DNA of 64,000 nucleotides from Ornithinibacillus massiliensis (GTDB lineage: Bacteria > Bacillota > Bacilli > Bacillales > Amphibacillaceae), in contig NZ_JAGXBY010000002.1 of NCBI RefSeq assembly GCF_018310345.1, positions 434,001 through 498,000 of the forward strand, written 5' to 3'. A model generated the notes under the pieces. That model was not told the origin of the DNA and made no database searches. It worked only from the letters and a program-made list of their open reading frames with translations. Made by a program: the position numbers and the translations under genes. This document shows, piece after piece, positions 1 to 8,164 of this stretch (position 1 is its first letter; every line of letters starts with the position of its first letter).

Positions 1-3
1 CAT
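1..3 (-). CDS. start codon of a gene running out of the window to the left
   Basis: The first three bases read ATG on the minus strand. They are preceded by a strong ribosome binding site (GGGAGGTG at 8-15, minus strand). A gene therefore very probably begins here and extends leftward beyond the window. Nothing can be said about its product. The AT-rich 4-264 stretch would be its upstream region and shows no other gene. Confidence 0.5.
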
Positions 4-264
4 TTTAACACCTCCCAATATCTAAAAAAGTAAGAATACCCACCAATTCAATAAGGTTATCAAGAATTGACTTAGGTTATCATAGAGGATTAACATATTC
101 GCACCTTTATTAAATCTACTCCACCGTTAGCAAGAAATCTCTGTTCTAATATTTTTATAACTCTATCGAAATAGTAAAATAGTAAAAGTCAGCTATAATT
201 ACTTTTCAACTAATGGAATTATATAATCAAATATACTCGAGAACTTTACTACAGATGGATATAA

Positions 265-645
265 CTATCTATTTAAATGGTTTTCGATCCACATCTTCAA
301 CTTTTCAGCATAAATTGCTCTTTTATCCGGGTTTGTTTGAAATCCTTTTGTAAGATAGAAAAAATCGTTTTTATACCGAGGATACACGTGAAGATGATAA
401 TGCCAGACATCCTGACTTCCAGATGGCTCATTAGGCTGACGGGTAGTAATCCCATCACAATTATATGTATTCTTCATTGCGAATGCGGTAAGTTGTGCTG
501 CTCTATGAATCTCAGCAGCATATTCTAGGGGGAGTTCATATATGTTTTCAATGTGCTGATTAGGAACAACTAGAACGTGCCCTTTATTGTTTGGCCACCA
601 TTTACTAGCGATAAACGCAGTGTCATATTCATTTTGGAATATCAC
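265..645 (-). CDS. HIT-family (histidine triad) nucleotide hydrolase
   Basis: 126 residues. The histidine-triad signature HYHLHVYP lies near residue 82, with the family's GHVLVVPNQH segment near residue 22. HIT proteins hydrolyse or transfer nucleotidyl groups from dinucleotides and AMP conjugates. The N-terminus is odd. The only start in frame is a GTG at 645 with no good ribosome binding site. Upstream codons continue in frame and look protein-like (RLYRLLKY) until a TAG at 670-672. A strong site (AAGGAG, about 699-712, minus) precedes an ATG in another frame that stops at once. Relatives usually begin with a Cys-x-x-Cys metal site, which is missing here. The gene may be slightly truncated or frameshifted at its start. 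The family call is firm; whether it is intact is not. Confidence 0.8.
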   Translation of the reverse strand: MIFQNEYDTAFIASKWWPNNKGHVLVVPNQHIENIYELPLEYAAEIHRAAQLTAFAMKNTYNCDGITTRQPNEPSGSQDVWHYHLHVYPRYKNDFFYLTKGFQTNPDKRAIYAEKLKMWIENHLNR

Positions 646-859
646 ATATTTTAGTAATCTATATAATCTCTAATTTTCACATGACCAATATACTATCACT
701 CCTTTTTTATGACAACGCTGAACCAAAAGTATTCATTGTTTATCAAGTAACATTAATATCTCTAATAGAAATTAATTGACAATTTAAGTCTGAATAACTT
801 TAGCAAATCCATGACAGTGTAAAATATTGTAGAATTATGGGAGTTTTTTTACAACTTTC

Positions 860-1017
860 CGCTAGTTTAGTCGAAAACAATCGAATTTCTCTCTAAATAC
901 GATTAAATACGACCAATTTTCCCAATACAAATTATATTTAAAATATAATAGAATGTAAAATATACAAAGTTTTCCAGTCAGCATAGATTCCATATATGAA
1001 GGGGGGGGAAGATTATA
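860..1017 (+). promoter_or_regulatory. upstream region and likely promoter of the azole-peptide operon
   Basis: A perfect TATAAT lies at 944-949, about 69 bases before the precursor start. No convincing TTGACA box sits 17 bases further upstream, so activation by a regulator is plausible. At 866-878 there is a sequence containing AGTCGAAAA, one base off the Spo0A-box core TGTCGAA; this match is weak. A very G-rich ribosome binding site (eight G residues, about 1001-1009) precedes the ATG at 1018. The remaining DNA from 646 to 860 contains no gene I can support. Confidence 0.4.
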
Positions 1018-1191
1018 ATGCTAAATTTTTCTGTAGATTATCAGGCGGCTAGCACTAATCCTAATAAAGTGCAAAAGCCATCACCAATTGGCTGTGGTGG
1101 TGGTACAGGTTGTGGTAATAGCAGTTGTCGAGGCGGTATCGCATGTTGCTACCTTTGCTGTACATCTGATAATGATAATGGTGGTAATTAA
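1018..1191 (+). CDS. TOMM (thiazole/oxazole-modified) bacteriocin precursor peptide
   Basis: 57 residues, not listed by a simple long-ORF search. Residues 1-24 form a Cys-free leader containing an FxxxB-like motif (F4 to Y8). Residues 25-57 form a core rich in Gly with seven Cys (26, 32, 37, 43, 44, 47, 48), two Thr (30, 49) and three Ser (35, 36, 50), ending in an acidic/Asn-rich tail (DNDNGGN). Up to twelve residues could be cyclised to azol(in)es. The ATG is chosen because a strong G-rich ribosome binding site lies 9 bases upstream and the frame is closed by TAA at 1189-1191. The gene is followed at once by a stem-loop and the cyclodehydratase genes. The core resembles heterocycloanthracin/sonorensin-type peptides in being Cys/Gly-rich, but lacks their long regular CxxC repeats. 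The precursor role is inferred from composition and context. Confidence 0.85.
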   Translation: MLNFSVDYQAASTNPNKVQKPSPIGCGGGTGCGNSSCRGGIACCYLCCTSDNDNGGN

Positions 1192-1202
1192 GGACCCAAA
1201 AA

Positions 1203-1230
1203 TGGAGGAAGTAAAATTCTACTTCCTCCA
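1203..1230 (+). promoter_or_regulatory. intra-operon stem-loop after the precursor gene
   Basis: Perfect 11-bp stem (1203-1213 pairing with 1220-1230) with a 6-base loop, sitting between the precursor stop and the first enzyme gene. It is not followed by a U-tract but by CCAAACAAAAA. It therefore looks more like an mRNA stabiliser or partial attenuator that keeps precursor transcript above enzyme transcript than a full terminator. The stem's GGAGG is itself an SD-like sequence sequestered in the hairpin. Confidence 0.6.
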
Positions 1231-1253
1231 CCAAACAAAAAGGAGTGCGAAGG

Positions 1254-2174
1254 ATGTATCCAAAATTAAAAGCTTTTATCAATAAAAGGTTTATTGAAGA
1301 TAAAGTTTTTCTTTCCTCTTATGAAGAGAGGCTTATATTTTCTGGTGAATCATCGAAAGTTATATCTAAAATTGTGAGTGAAATGAATGGGGAAAATTCG
1401 TTGGAGCATTTAGCCCAAAAATTTGATTTAAGAGTAGATACTATTCAAGATTTAGTGAACTATTTGGAATCAAAAGATTATTTATATTTATCAGAAGATC
1501 CAATTAATGATGGTAAAGTGAATAATAACTTACTTAATAAGGTTATTGCAGATTATTTTAATATTGATAATAGTAACATAGAAATTATATTAAACAAAAG
1601 AATAGGAATCATTTCTTCTCCCTGCTCTTCAAGGTTAAGAGAATATATGATAGAAATGGGTTTTGTGCGTATAGACGTTATTCCTATTAGTGATATTACT
1701 GATAATATGGATCTAGTAATTGTAAACAAAGAAGACCATGATAAGCTTAACAAAGTAAACTCAATCTGCCTGGACAAAAAGGTACCTTGGCTAAAATACT
1801 CTACTGGAGTAAATAAGATAACTATAGGACCAATTTTTGAAACTCCAACAACTGCTTGTTATACCTGTTATATCAACAGAAAAGTCTCCAATGATAACTT
1901 CTATAACCCAAAAAATTTGGATAGAAAAGATTATTATTTAACTTTTCCTTCGACAGAATTCATATGCTTTGGATTAATAATCAATGAAATATATAAGTAT
2001 TTTTTATCTAAGGATTATTGTATGATTGTCGCGAAACAGTATGAAATCGATTTAGACACTTTAGACAGTTATCTAAGACCAGTATATAAAATGCCATTAT
2101 GTTCCTCTTGTTCGAACCAAAATAGACAGTCAATGTATGCAGAATCTGTCGTCGGTGGTGAAAAAAGTGAATAA
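1254..2174 (+). CDS. TOMM cyclodehydratase partner: RRE plus E1/ThiF-like protein (C protein)
   Basis: 306 residues. The first ~85 residues look like a RiPP recognition element (winged-helix, PqqD-like) that binds the precursor leader; the rest resembles the E1/ThiF-like C protein of azole synthetases. Two Cys pairs, C202xxC205 and C283xxC286, match the structural zinc site of this family. With the YcaO protein encoded next it would deliver the precursor for ATP-dependent cyclodehydration of Cys/Ser/Thr. I prefer the ATG at 1254: AAGGAG at 1240-1245 is spaced correctly for it, whereas the GTG at 1245 overlaps that site. It overlaps the start of the YcaO frame, suggesting translational coupling. 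Family assignment rests on fold-level features and context, since sequence conservation in this group is low. Confidence 0.8.
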   Translation: MYPKLKAFINKRFIEDKVFLSSYEERLIFSGESSKVISKIVSEMNGENSLEHLAQKFDLRVDTIQDLVNYLESKDYLYLSEDPINDGKVNNNLLNKVIADYFNIDNSNIEIILNKRIGIISSPCSSRLREYMIEMGFVRIDVIPISDITDNMDLVIVNKEDHDKLNKVNSICLDKKVPWLKYSTGVNKITIGPIFETPTTACYTCYINRKVSNDNFYNPKNLDRKDYYLTFPSTEFICFGLIINEIYKYFLSKDYCMIVAKQYEIDLDTLDSYLRPVYKMPLCSSCSNQNRQSMYAESVVGGEKSE

Positions 2175-3438
2175 GTTAATGGATAAGATAATTGATCCTA
2201 AGTTTGGATTTGACTATCAAATAGAACGAGTTAATAGTTATCCAGGCTTACCCAGTTTAAACATATTTGTTTCGCAAGGAAGATCTATAAAAAATGAAGA
2301 AGGAAAAAAAATCATAAGGCGTTACTCGGAAGGTACTGGTGTATCAAAGGATAAAGATACGGCTATTAATAGAGCAATCGGGGAGAGTATGGAGAGATAC
2401 TGTTCTTCTTACATTGACCCTGACGATATTTTTTATAATCTCAGTTATAAAGAATTAGAAAACGGTAAAGCTATCCATCCGAGGAGATTCCAGCATTACA
2501 CGGATTCCCAATATAAGAATAAATCATTGCCGTTTAAACGAATTGATGAATATACAAGAATTGATTGGGTAGAAACAACATCATTAATAGATAACAGTAC
2601 AAAATTGACCCCAGCAGACGTCGTGTACTGCCCTTACCTGGATGGAGGGCAATTCCGAGAAAATATTACGAATGGGTTAGCTTGTCATACGAATTTAAAT
2701 ACCGCCATTCTAGGTGGATTATTAGAATTGATTGAAAGAGATTCTATCATGATTACATGGAAAAATTTTTTAAGTTTACCCATTTATAATAATGATGAAA
2801 TTAAAAGCCGAAATAATAATCCACATTTATCGGAACTACTGAATGAATGTCATTATTCTAATCTTGATGTTATTTTTATTGATATCACATTAGACTTAGA
2901 AATACCAATTGTTTTTTGTCTAATAAAAAATAAACTAAATCAATTACCTTTCATTGCTTGTGGAGCATCCTGCCAGTTAAATGTTTTTGATGCTATGACA
3001 AAATCCTTGGAAGAAGCTCTGGTTGGTTTTCACTTTACTTATATTGCTGAGGAAATTCCTGAAAGAATAGAAGAAATTAGAACGATTGAAGACCATTTAT
3101 TTTATTATGCATCAGGAAAAGATCTAGAAAATTTACAATTCCTGTATTCCTCTAGAAACAAAGCTAATATTGATGAGAAACAAAAATATGCATCCTATTC
3201 CTTACAAGATGTTATTAAACTATTAAAAGATAGAGATATCGAAATATTATATAAAGATTTAACTACACCCGATATAGAGGCGATTGGTTTAAAAACAGTT
3301 CGAGTCATAAGTCCCGAATTATTCTTTATAGATTTTAAGTATCCAGGATTTAACAATAAGAGGCTTCACACAGTTCCAGAGATTATCAATGCGAACAACT
3401 TACCATACTTTAATGAGAATCCGCATCCATTTCCATAA
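2137..3438 (+). CDS. YcaO-family azoline cyclodehydratase (D protein)
   Basis: 433 residues as drawn. YcaO proteins use ATP to activate the peptide amide during formation of thiazolines and (methyl)oxazolines. Supporting signs are the RVNSYPGLPSLNIF opening, the AIGESMERYCS segment near residue 83 and the LELIERDSIMITW segment near residue 200, both typical of YcaO ATP-binding helices, and the C-terminal PHPFP, the PxPxP tail known to matter for catalysis in TOMM YcaO enzymes. The start is uncertain. ATG 2137 has no ribosome binding site, GTG 2167 follows a GGTGG at fair spacing, and ATG 2179 begins just before the first conserved residues. Any of these overlaps or abuts the preceding gene. 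Confidence 0.93.
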   Translation: MQNLSSVVKKVNKLMDKIIDPKFGFDYQIERVNSYPGLPSLNIFVSQGRSIKNEEGKKIIRRYSEGTGVSKDKDTAINRAIGESMERYCSSYIDPDDIFYNLSYKELENGKAIHPRRFQHYTDSQYKNKSLPFKRIDEYTRIDWVETTSLIDNSTKLTPADVVYCPYLDGGQFRENITNGLACHTNLNTAILGGLLELIERDSIMITWKNFLSLPIYNNDEIKSRNNNPHLSELLNECHYSNLDVIFIDITLDLEIPIVFCLIKNKLNQLPFIACGASCQLNVFDAMTKSLEEALVGFHFTYIAEEIPERIEEIRTIEDHLFYYASGKDLENLQFLYSSRNKANIDEKQKYASYSLQDVIKLLKDRDIEILYKDLTTPDIEAIGLKTVRVISPELFFIDFKYPGFNNKRLHTVPEIINANNLPYFNENPHPFP

Positions 3439-3456
3439 ATATAGGAGGCTTTATCA

Positions 3457-4260
3457 ATGAGAAAATTGAATGATTCTTTTGATCCATTATATAAAATATA
3501 CCATGAAAATTCCAAACTACACAAAGATTTCTATCAAAAGGTACCTGGCCTTCCTGATTATACAAAAGAAATTAAAAAAAAATACTACAATCGGATTGAA
3601 GTAAAGCTACCTAAAAACATTAGCTTAGATATTAATAACACAAATCTATTTACTTGCATAAAAGATAGAAAATCAATAAGAAATTTTGATGATAACAGGA
3701 CTGTTACTCTAGATCAATTATCCATCTTTTTGCAATATTCTTACGGCATTACCCATAGGGAGGCAGATAGATCATTTAGAGCAACACCATCAGCTGGAGC
3801 TAAATATCCAAATGAATTATATGTTCTAGTAAATAATGTTAAAGATATCGAAAAAGGAATATACCATTATTCCCCTTATGCTCATTCTTTATCCTTAATA
3901 AAGAATGGAAGCTATATTCAAAAGTTTATCGATGAATTCCATCATGACCAGTACCTTAAGGAAATAGTGGGGAGTTCAAAATTCACCTTAATCATAACTG
4001 GTATATTTGATAGAACAACACACAAATATATGGAAAGAGGATACCGATTTTGTTTATTTGAGGCAGGGCATATAGCTCAAAACAGTATGCTCATTGCTAA
4101 TGCTATGTCAATGGGGAGTTGTGGATTAGGTGGTTTTTTCGATGATAATATTAACTCCATCTTAGAAATAAATGGAGTGGACGAGAATGCCTTATATCTT
4201 ATTTCTTTTGGATATGAAAATAAAATTGTGGAGTATGACTATAATGAGTTTTTTGAATAA
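3457..4260 (+). CDS. SagB-type FMN-dependent azoline dehydrogenase (B protein)
   Basis: 267 residues of the nitroreductase-like SagB/ThcOx family, which oxidises azolines to aromatic azoles with FMN. Visible landmarks are RKSIRNF near residue 71 (FMN phosphate contact), TPSAGAKYPNELYV near residue 110, a conserved H-Y-S/P segment after it, and the C-terminal FEAGHIAQNSMLIA and GLGGFFDD segments. The gene begins after AGGAGG at 3443-3448. Its last 17 bases overlap the exporter start. Its presence implies that the mature product carries oxidised thiazoles/oxazoles rather than only azolines. Confidence 0.93.
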   Translation: MRKLNDSFDPLYKIYHENSKLHKDFYQKVPGLPDYTKEIKKKYYNRIEVKLPKNISLDINNTNLFTCIKDRKSIRNFDDNRTVTLDQLSIFLQYSYGITHREADRSFRATPSAGAKYPNELYVLVNNVKDIEKGIYHYSPYAHSLSLIKNGSYIQKFIDEFHHDQYLKEIVGSSKFTLIITGIFDRTTHKYMERGYRFCLFEAGHIAQNSMLIANAMSMGSCGLGGFFDDNINSILEINGVDENALYLISFGYENKIVEYDYNEFFE

Positions 4261-5860
4261 CTTTACTAAAGAATATTTATTTGAAGAGATTGTAAGACTG
4301 CAAAAAGTAAGGTTTTTAATTGGGGTATTCTTGCTTATTTTCAATCTGCTTAGCGTAGCAGGAATACCATATTTAATGAAGCTTATCATTGATGGAATTA
4401 CGTTAGGTGATTATGAAACAACATGGTTTTATCTATATATGATGATAACATTAGTAGCGATTTCTTTAATTGTATCCAGTGTCTCTTCTTTAACATTAAA
4501 TAAATTGCTTGCTATTAGCTTTATTAACATACGTAAGAAAATAATATCTAAAATTAGTAAAATTAGATATGAGAAATTAAATAAATATCCAGAATCCGAT
4601 TTGTTGAACAGAATTGTTCATGAACTATCTTCAATTCAGCGAGATATTCTAAATGTATCTCTTAGTATTATTGGTGGTTTTTTAAATATATTAATATCAT
4701 TAACTATTATATTTATTTTAAATCCTTTTATTGGCATCTTAGTTGTTTTTTTCATGCCAATATATGTAGTTTCTACTTATATACTAGGAAATAAGTTGAA
4801 CTTTCTATCTAGAGAATACATTGAGAATCAAACGAATACGATAAATAATGGGTTTTTGTTTTTGAATAGAAGACTAGTATCAGCCGTCTATAATTTCAAA
4901 AGGTTTTGGGACAATGTATTTTATCAGCTCTTTTCAAAAGCATATGAACTCGATATAAAGATTGGTAGAAATTATGTTGCAAATGAAATTGTCCAAAAGG
5001 TTTTATCGAATGTATCCCTTATAATTATCATCATTATTGGAATACAATCTACTTTAAGCCAGATGGTTACAGTAGGAACAATGATAGCTTTAATAACGTA
5101 TATGAATCAAGTATTCAATCCGATACAAGGTTTAATAGGGAATATCATGGCATTACGAGTGATGCAAGTTAGTACGGATAGAATTGAAGAAATTCTTGTC
5201 TTGCAGGAGGAATCCACAAATAAAGAATCCCTAGAATTACCATTTGAAACAATTAAAAAGCTAAGCATGAAGAATGTGGATTATACCTATTACAATAGTA
5301 ATAGTAAAATCCATATAACTACTGCTACCTTTGTAAAAGGAAAAGTAAATTTCCTTTTAGGGAATAATGGAACAGGTAAAACAACTCTGTTAAAACTATT
5401 ACTAGGTGCATACCGTCCCGAAAAAGGAAAACTTTTTATTAATGATAAAGAAATTTCGTTTGATATATTAACGGTAATGCGAAAAAAAGTTGGGGTTGTA
5501 TTTAGAGAAGGCAATCTAATCCCCGGGGATATAAACGATAATTTTGGTTTAAGCCTATCAAGTAAAGAACTTCTTCAGAAAATAAAGGATATTATAGGTG
5601 AAAATGCCAATAAAGTGAAGGATTTAGACTTTCAAAGTTCTGTATCCACTGGACAAGAATACATTATTTCCGTAATGAGAGCCATATTACATAATAAGGA
5701 GGTTTTAATACTGGATGAGGTTATATCAAACTTAGATCATAACTATAGAGAAATAATTATGCCATTACTAAGAAGGTTAAGTGAGGATAAAATTATTATT
5801 ATTATCACACATGAAAATGAGTTAATTACTGAGTCAGATAATATTGTTTCTTTAAATTAG
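4244..5860 (+). CDS. ABC transporter, fused membrane and ATPase domains (peptide exporter)
   Basis: 539 residues from ATG 4244. I chose this start because GGAG at 4230-4233 is 10 bases upstream; the in-frame ATG 10 bases earlier is too close. The N-terminal half has about five or six hydrophobic helices. The C-terminal half is a nucleotide-binding domain with Walker A GNNGTGKTT near residue 371, a degenerate signature VSTGQ near 466 and Walker B VLILDE near 486. No peptidase C39 domain is present, so leader removal must be done elsewhere. In this operon it most likely exports the modified peptide and may also give self-protection. Confidence 0.88.
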   Translation: MSFLNNFTKEYLFEEIVRLQKVRFLIGVFLLIFNLLSVAGIPYLMKLIIDGITLGDYETTWFYLYMMITLVAISLIVSSVSSLTLNKLLAISFINIRKKIISKISKIRYEKLNKYPESDLLNRIVHELSSIQRDILNVSLSIIGGFLNILISLTIIFILNPFIGILVVFFMPIYVVSTYILGNKLNFLSREYIENQTNTINNGFLFLNRRLVSAVYNFKRFWDNVFYQLFSKAYELDIKIGRNYVANEIVQKVLSNVSLIIIIIIGIQSTLSQMVTVGTMIALITYMNQVFNPIQGLIGNIMALRVMQVSTDRIEEILVLQEESTNKESLELPFETIKKLSMKNVDYTYYNSNSKIHITTATFVKGKVNFLLGNNGTGKTTLLKLLLGAYRPEKGKLFINDKEISFDILTVMRKKVGVVFREGNLIPGDINDNFGLSLSSKELLQKIKDIIGENANKVKDLDFQSSVSTGQEYIISVMRAILHNKEVLILDEVISNLDHNYREIIMPLLRRLSEDKIIIIITHENELITESDNIVSLN

Positions 5861-5880
5861 TAGATAACAGGGTGATGTAT

Positions 5881-6906
5881 ATGAAGAAATTTGTTTTAAA
5901 TGATTTTCAACATAAGAAAGGATTGCACTGCTCTTCAACCGCTATTATGAATGTATGTTTTTATTATGGTCACCACTTATCAGAAGCAATGTGTTTTGGG
6001 ATAGGAGAGGGGCTTGATTTTATATATACTGCCAATCCCAATGCTACTCCGCAAATAAGTCTAATAGGTAGAAGTCCGTTTTTTGAGCCAGTTTTTTTTA
6101 AGAATATCGGCTATGATTGGAGAATTAAAAGGCTAGGTAACTTAGATCATAAAACCATAAAATCAAATTTGATTAAAGGCAACCCTAGTATCTTGATTAC
6201 AGACCTTTACTATCTTGATTATGTTAATTCCAAAAACTATTATTCTGGTCACTCAATTGTCATTACAGGATATGATGATGAGAAGAAACAGTACTTCATC
6301 TCAGATAGTCTGAATAGCCAGATAGAAAAATCAAGTTATGAAAGTGTTGAAAATGCTATAAGTAGTATTGCACCACCATTATATATCAATAATCAACATT
6401 TTTATCTGGATTACTTTCAGATTCAAGAAGTTTTTGAAGCAGGTTTGATAGCATTAAAAAAGAATGCTCTTAAAATGCTCAAGCCCCCAAAACACAACAT
6501 GGGTGCTCAAGGGATGGAATTAGCATTATCCCAAATGAACAAATGGTCTTCCATTAATGACTGGAGTATGTTTTGTATATTAGTCTATGAAATGAATGAA
6601 AAACGTGGATCTGGTGGAGCGGCTTTCCGAAATTTATTTAAGGACTTTCTAGCAGAATTATCAGTCTACTATCAGTTTTTACTAGAGTTCCATGAAAAAT
6701 TTAGCAAAATATGTGAAATTTGGGGTGAATTCTTAGCAGTTGTTGGTGAAGCAGGAGTTAGACAAAATAGCTCCTTACTCATCAAAGCTGAGAAACTTTT
6801 TAAGGAAATCGTTTGGAAAGAAAAGGATTTTTATCAAACATTAGTTAAGGAGGTAGATAATTATGGTATTAACATTGAAGGCTATAAAAAATTATCTAGA
6901 AGATAA
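5881..6906 (+). CDS. BtrH-like acyltransferase (BtrH N-terminal domain plus DUF4872-like C-terminal part)
   Basis: 341 residues. The N-terminal ~150 residues match the BtrH cysteine-acyltransferase fold, with GLHCSS (C17), GHSIVITGY (H124) and ISDS (D142) forming a plausible Cys-His-Asp triad. The helical C-terminal half resembles the DUF4872 region of BtrH proteins. BtrH in butirosin synthesis moves an acyl group from an acyl carrier protein to an amine. I chose ATG 5881 because GGGTGA at 5870-5875 is correctly spaced; GTG 5872 and ATG 5875 overlap that site. Its 3' end overlaps the ACP gene by 44 bases, so the two are tightly coupled. In this setting it probably acylates the azole peptide or an intermediate. 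Family assignment is good; the substrate is inference. Confidence 0.82.
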   Translation: MKKFVLNDFQHKKGLHCSSTAIMNVCFYYGHHLSEAMCFGIGEGLDFIYTANPNATPQISLIGRSPFFEPVFFKNIGYDWRIKRLGNLDHKTIKSNLIKGNPSILITDLYYLDYVNSKNYYSGHSIVITGYDDEKKQYFISDSLNSQIEKSSYESVENAISSIAPPLYINNQHFYLDYFQIQEVFEAGLIALKKNALKMLKPPKHNMGAQGMELALSQMNKWSSINDWSMFCILVYEMNEKRGSGGAAFRNLFKDFLAELSVYYQFLLEFHEKFSKICEIWGEFLAVVGEAGVRQNSSLLIKAEKLFKEIVWKEKDFYQTLVKEVDNYGINIEGYKKLSRR

Positions 6907-7102
6907 TGGGTTGAAATATAAAAAACTAGATCTTCTGACAAACATAAGAACTGACTTGGGCCTTGATTCCCTTGAAGTAATAGACCTATTAATATATTTA
7001 GAGACCGAGTTAGATATAGAACTCGAAATAGAAGAAATGTACTCTATTAATACGATTGGGGACTTGGATAGATATATTAATAATCATCAAAGTATTTCTT
7101 AA
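6863..7102 (+). CDS. dedicated acyl carrier protein
   Basis: 79 residues, acidic, with the phosphopantetheine attachment motif GLDSLEV (Ser36) preceded by DLG, as in ACP/PCP domains. The ribosome binding site AAGGAGGT at 6847-6854 is ideal and lies inside the preceding acyltransferase gene. It presumably carries the acyl group that the BtrH-like enzyme transfers. No adenylating enzyme, ketosynthase or phosphopantetheinyl transferase is encoded nearby, so it would have to be charged by housekeeping fatty-acid synthesis and a chromosomal AcpS/Sfp elsewhere. Confidence 0.92.
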   Translation: MVLTLKAIKNYLEDNGLKYKKLDLLTNIRTDLGLDSLEVIDLLIYLETELDIELEIEEMYSINTIGDLDRYINNHQSIS

Positions 7103-7162
7103 ACGTCTAGAGTCTTTTTTTCCATAAATAATATAAACTTAGAATAAAGGTTGGTTGTAGAC

Positions 7163-7618
7163 ATGATAATACTAGAATACTTTTTATTTTTACTTATCGC
7201 GATACCCCTTCCATTAATATTGCATGAGTACGGTCATGTCTTTTTTATAAAACTATTTGGTGGCAGTGTACATAAAATAGTTTATGGAAATGGTAAAAAA
7301 ATATTTAAAATTGGTAAAAATGTTGTCTGCAAAAATAGATTTTGGACGGCCGAGGTTGATTTCTCAATAGATAGTATGACAACAGGGAAAGAAATCTTAG
7401 TTTCAGCTGGCGGTATCATTGTAAACGTAATATCTGCAACAATCTTGTGGATGATTGTGGAATTAAATTATCTCCACCCCTATCTCCCAATCCGTGGCTA
7501 TATCATTCATTCTTATCTTATAGCTGTTTTTACCATGATTCCCCAAGTCTATGCTGATGGAACTCCTAATGATGGGAAACATATCATGAATTTACTAAGA
7601 GTAAAAAGGAAGCAATAA
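7163..7618 (+). CDS. small M50-type (site-2-protease-like) membrane metalloprotease
   Basis: 152 residues or slightly fewer depending on the start, with hydrophobic segments near both ends and in the middle. A zinc motif HEYGH (residues 21-25) lies in the first membrane helix and a second metal ligand motif NDG (D137) near the end; together these define M50 proteases. It is the last gene of the azole-peptide operon. Candidate roles are removal of the precursor leader, clearance of misprocessed peptide, or immunity; the sequence does not decide. ATG 7163 is preferred over TTG 7151, which is adjacent to its own AAAGG. It has no PDZ domain. Confidence 0.82.
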   Translation: MIILEYFLFLLIAIPLPLILHEYGHVFFIKLFGGSVHKIVYGNGKKIFKIGKNVVCKNRFWTAEVDFSIDSMTTGKEILVSAGGIIVNVISATILWMIVELNYLHPYLPIRGYIIHSYLIAVFTMIPQVYADGTPNDGKHIMNLLRVKRKQ

Positions 7619-7813
7619 TACAGTGACCACTTGTATTTAAGTTAAGATTCTATTAAACTCACCATAATGGTTAATGAGATTTCAAGTTTATGAATGGACT
7701 ATAATCGTTACATTAATAAAACAACTGGTGTCAAATCATTAGATACTTTTACCATATCCCCTTGAAAGTGTGGAGGTCGTTTCAATCGGGATCATCAGTT
7801 CAACTCTTGATAT

Positions 7814-7844
7814 AAATGATTCCTGATACATTGAGGAATCATTT
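7814..7844 (+). terminator. terminator of the azole-peptide operon
   Basis: Perfect 11-bp stem (7814-7824 with 7834-7844) and 9-base loop, followed by a moderately T-rich tail (ATTCTTGTATTTTT). It is about 195 bases after the protease stop and is the only strong hairpin there. Confidence 0.65.
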
Positions 7845-8018
7845 ATTCTTGTATTTTTATCGTGTTGCAGACATTTTGACGGCAGAAGCCTATTTTTCGT
7901 TGACTTTTGTTGGTTTATTTGATTGAATTTTTGCGGTTTTAGTATGTTTATTTTGATGATATTTTTTAGTTCTTATTATGATAGAACTTGCGTTATAATT
8001 TTTTAAAGAACTGACTTC

Positions 8019-8039
8019 CACATAAGTAATACTTATGTG
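8019..8039. repeat. perfect inverted repeat in intergenic DNA
   Basis: CACATAAGT at 8019-8027 and ACTTATGTG at 8031-8039 form a 9-3-9 palindrome. It lies in a gene-free stretch after the azole-peptide operon. It could be an operator or a hairpin; no adjacent gene explains it. Confidence 0.4.
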
Positions 8040-8164
8040 TTGTGTATATTCATTTATCAAAGCTGAATATTGTAGATGAATTGAGCCACTTATGCGTAGT
8101 TTTAAACCACCATTTGCTTAACTGAAAGCCTCTAATAATAGTACAACCGCTCTTTAGATTATAG

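Noticed and set aside
866..878. Spo0A box upstream of the azole-peptide operon
   Set aside because: One mismatch in the seven-base core and no second site; recorded as weak in the promoter entry, not claimed as a finding.
1088..1285. 65-codon plus-strand frame rich in Val overlapping the peptide precursor
   Set aside because: It is the precursor's codons read in another frame; no ribosome binding site, and it runs into the E1-like gene.
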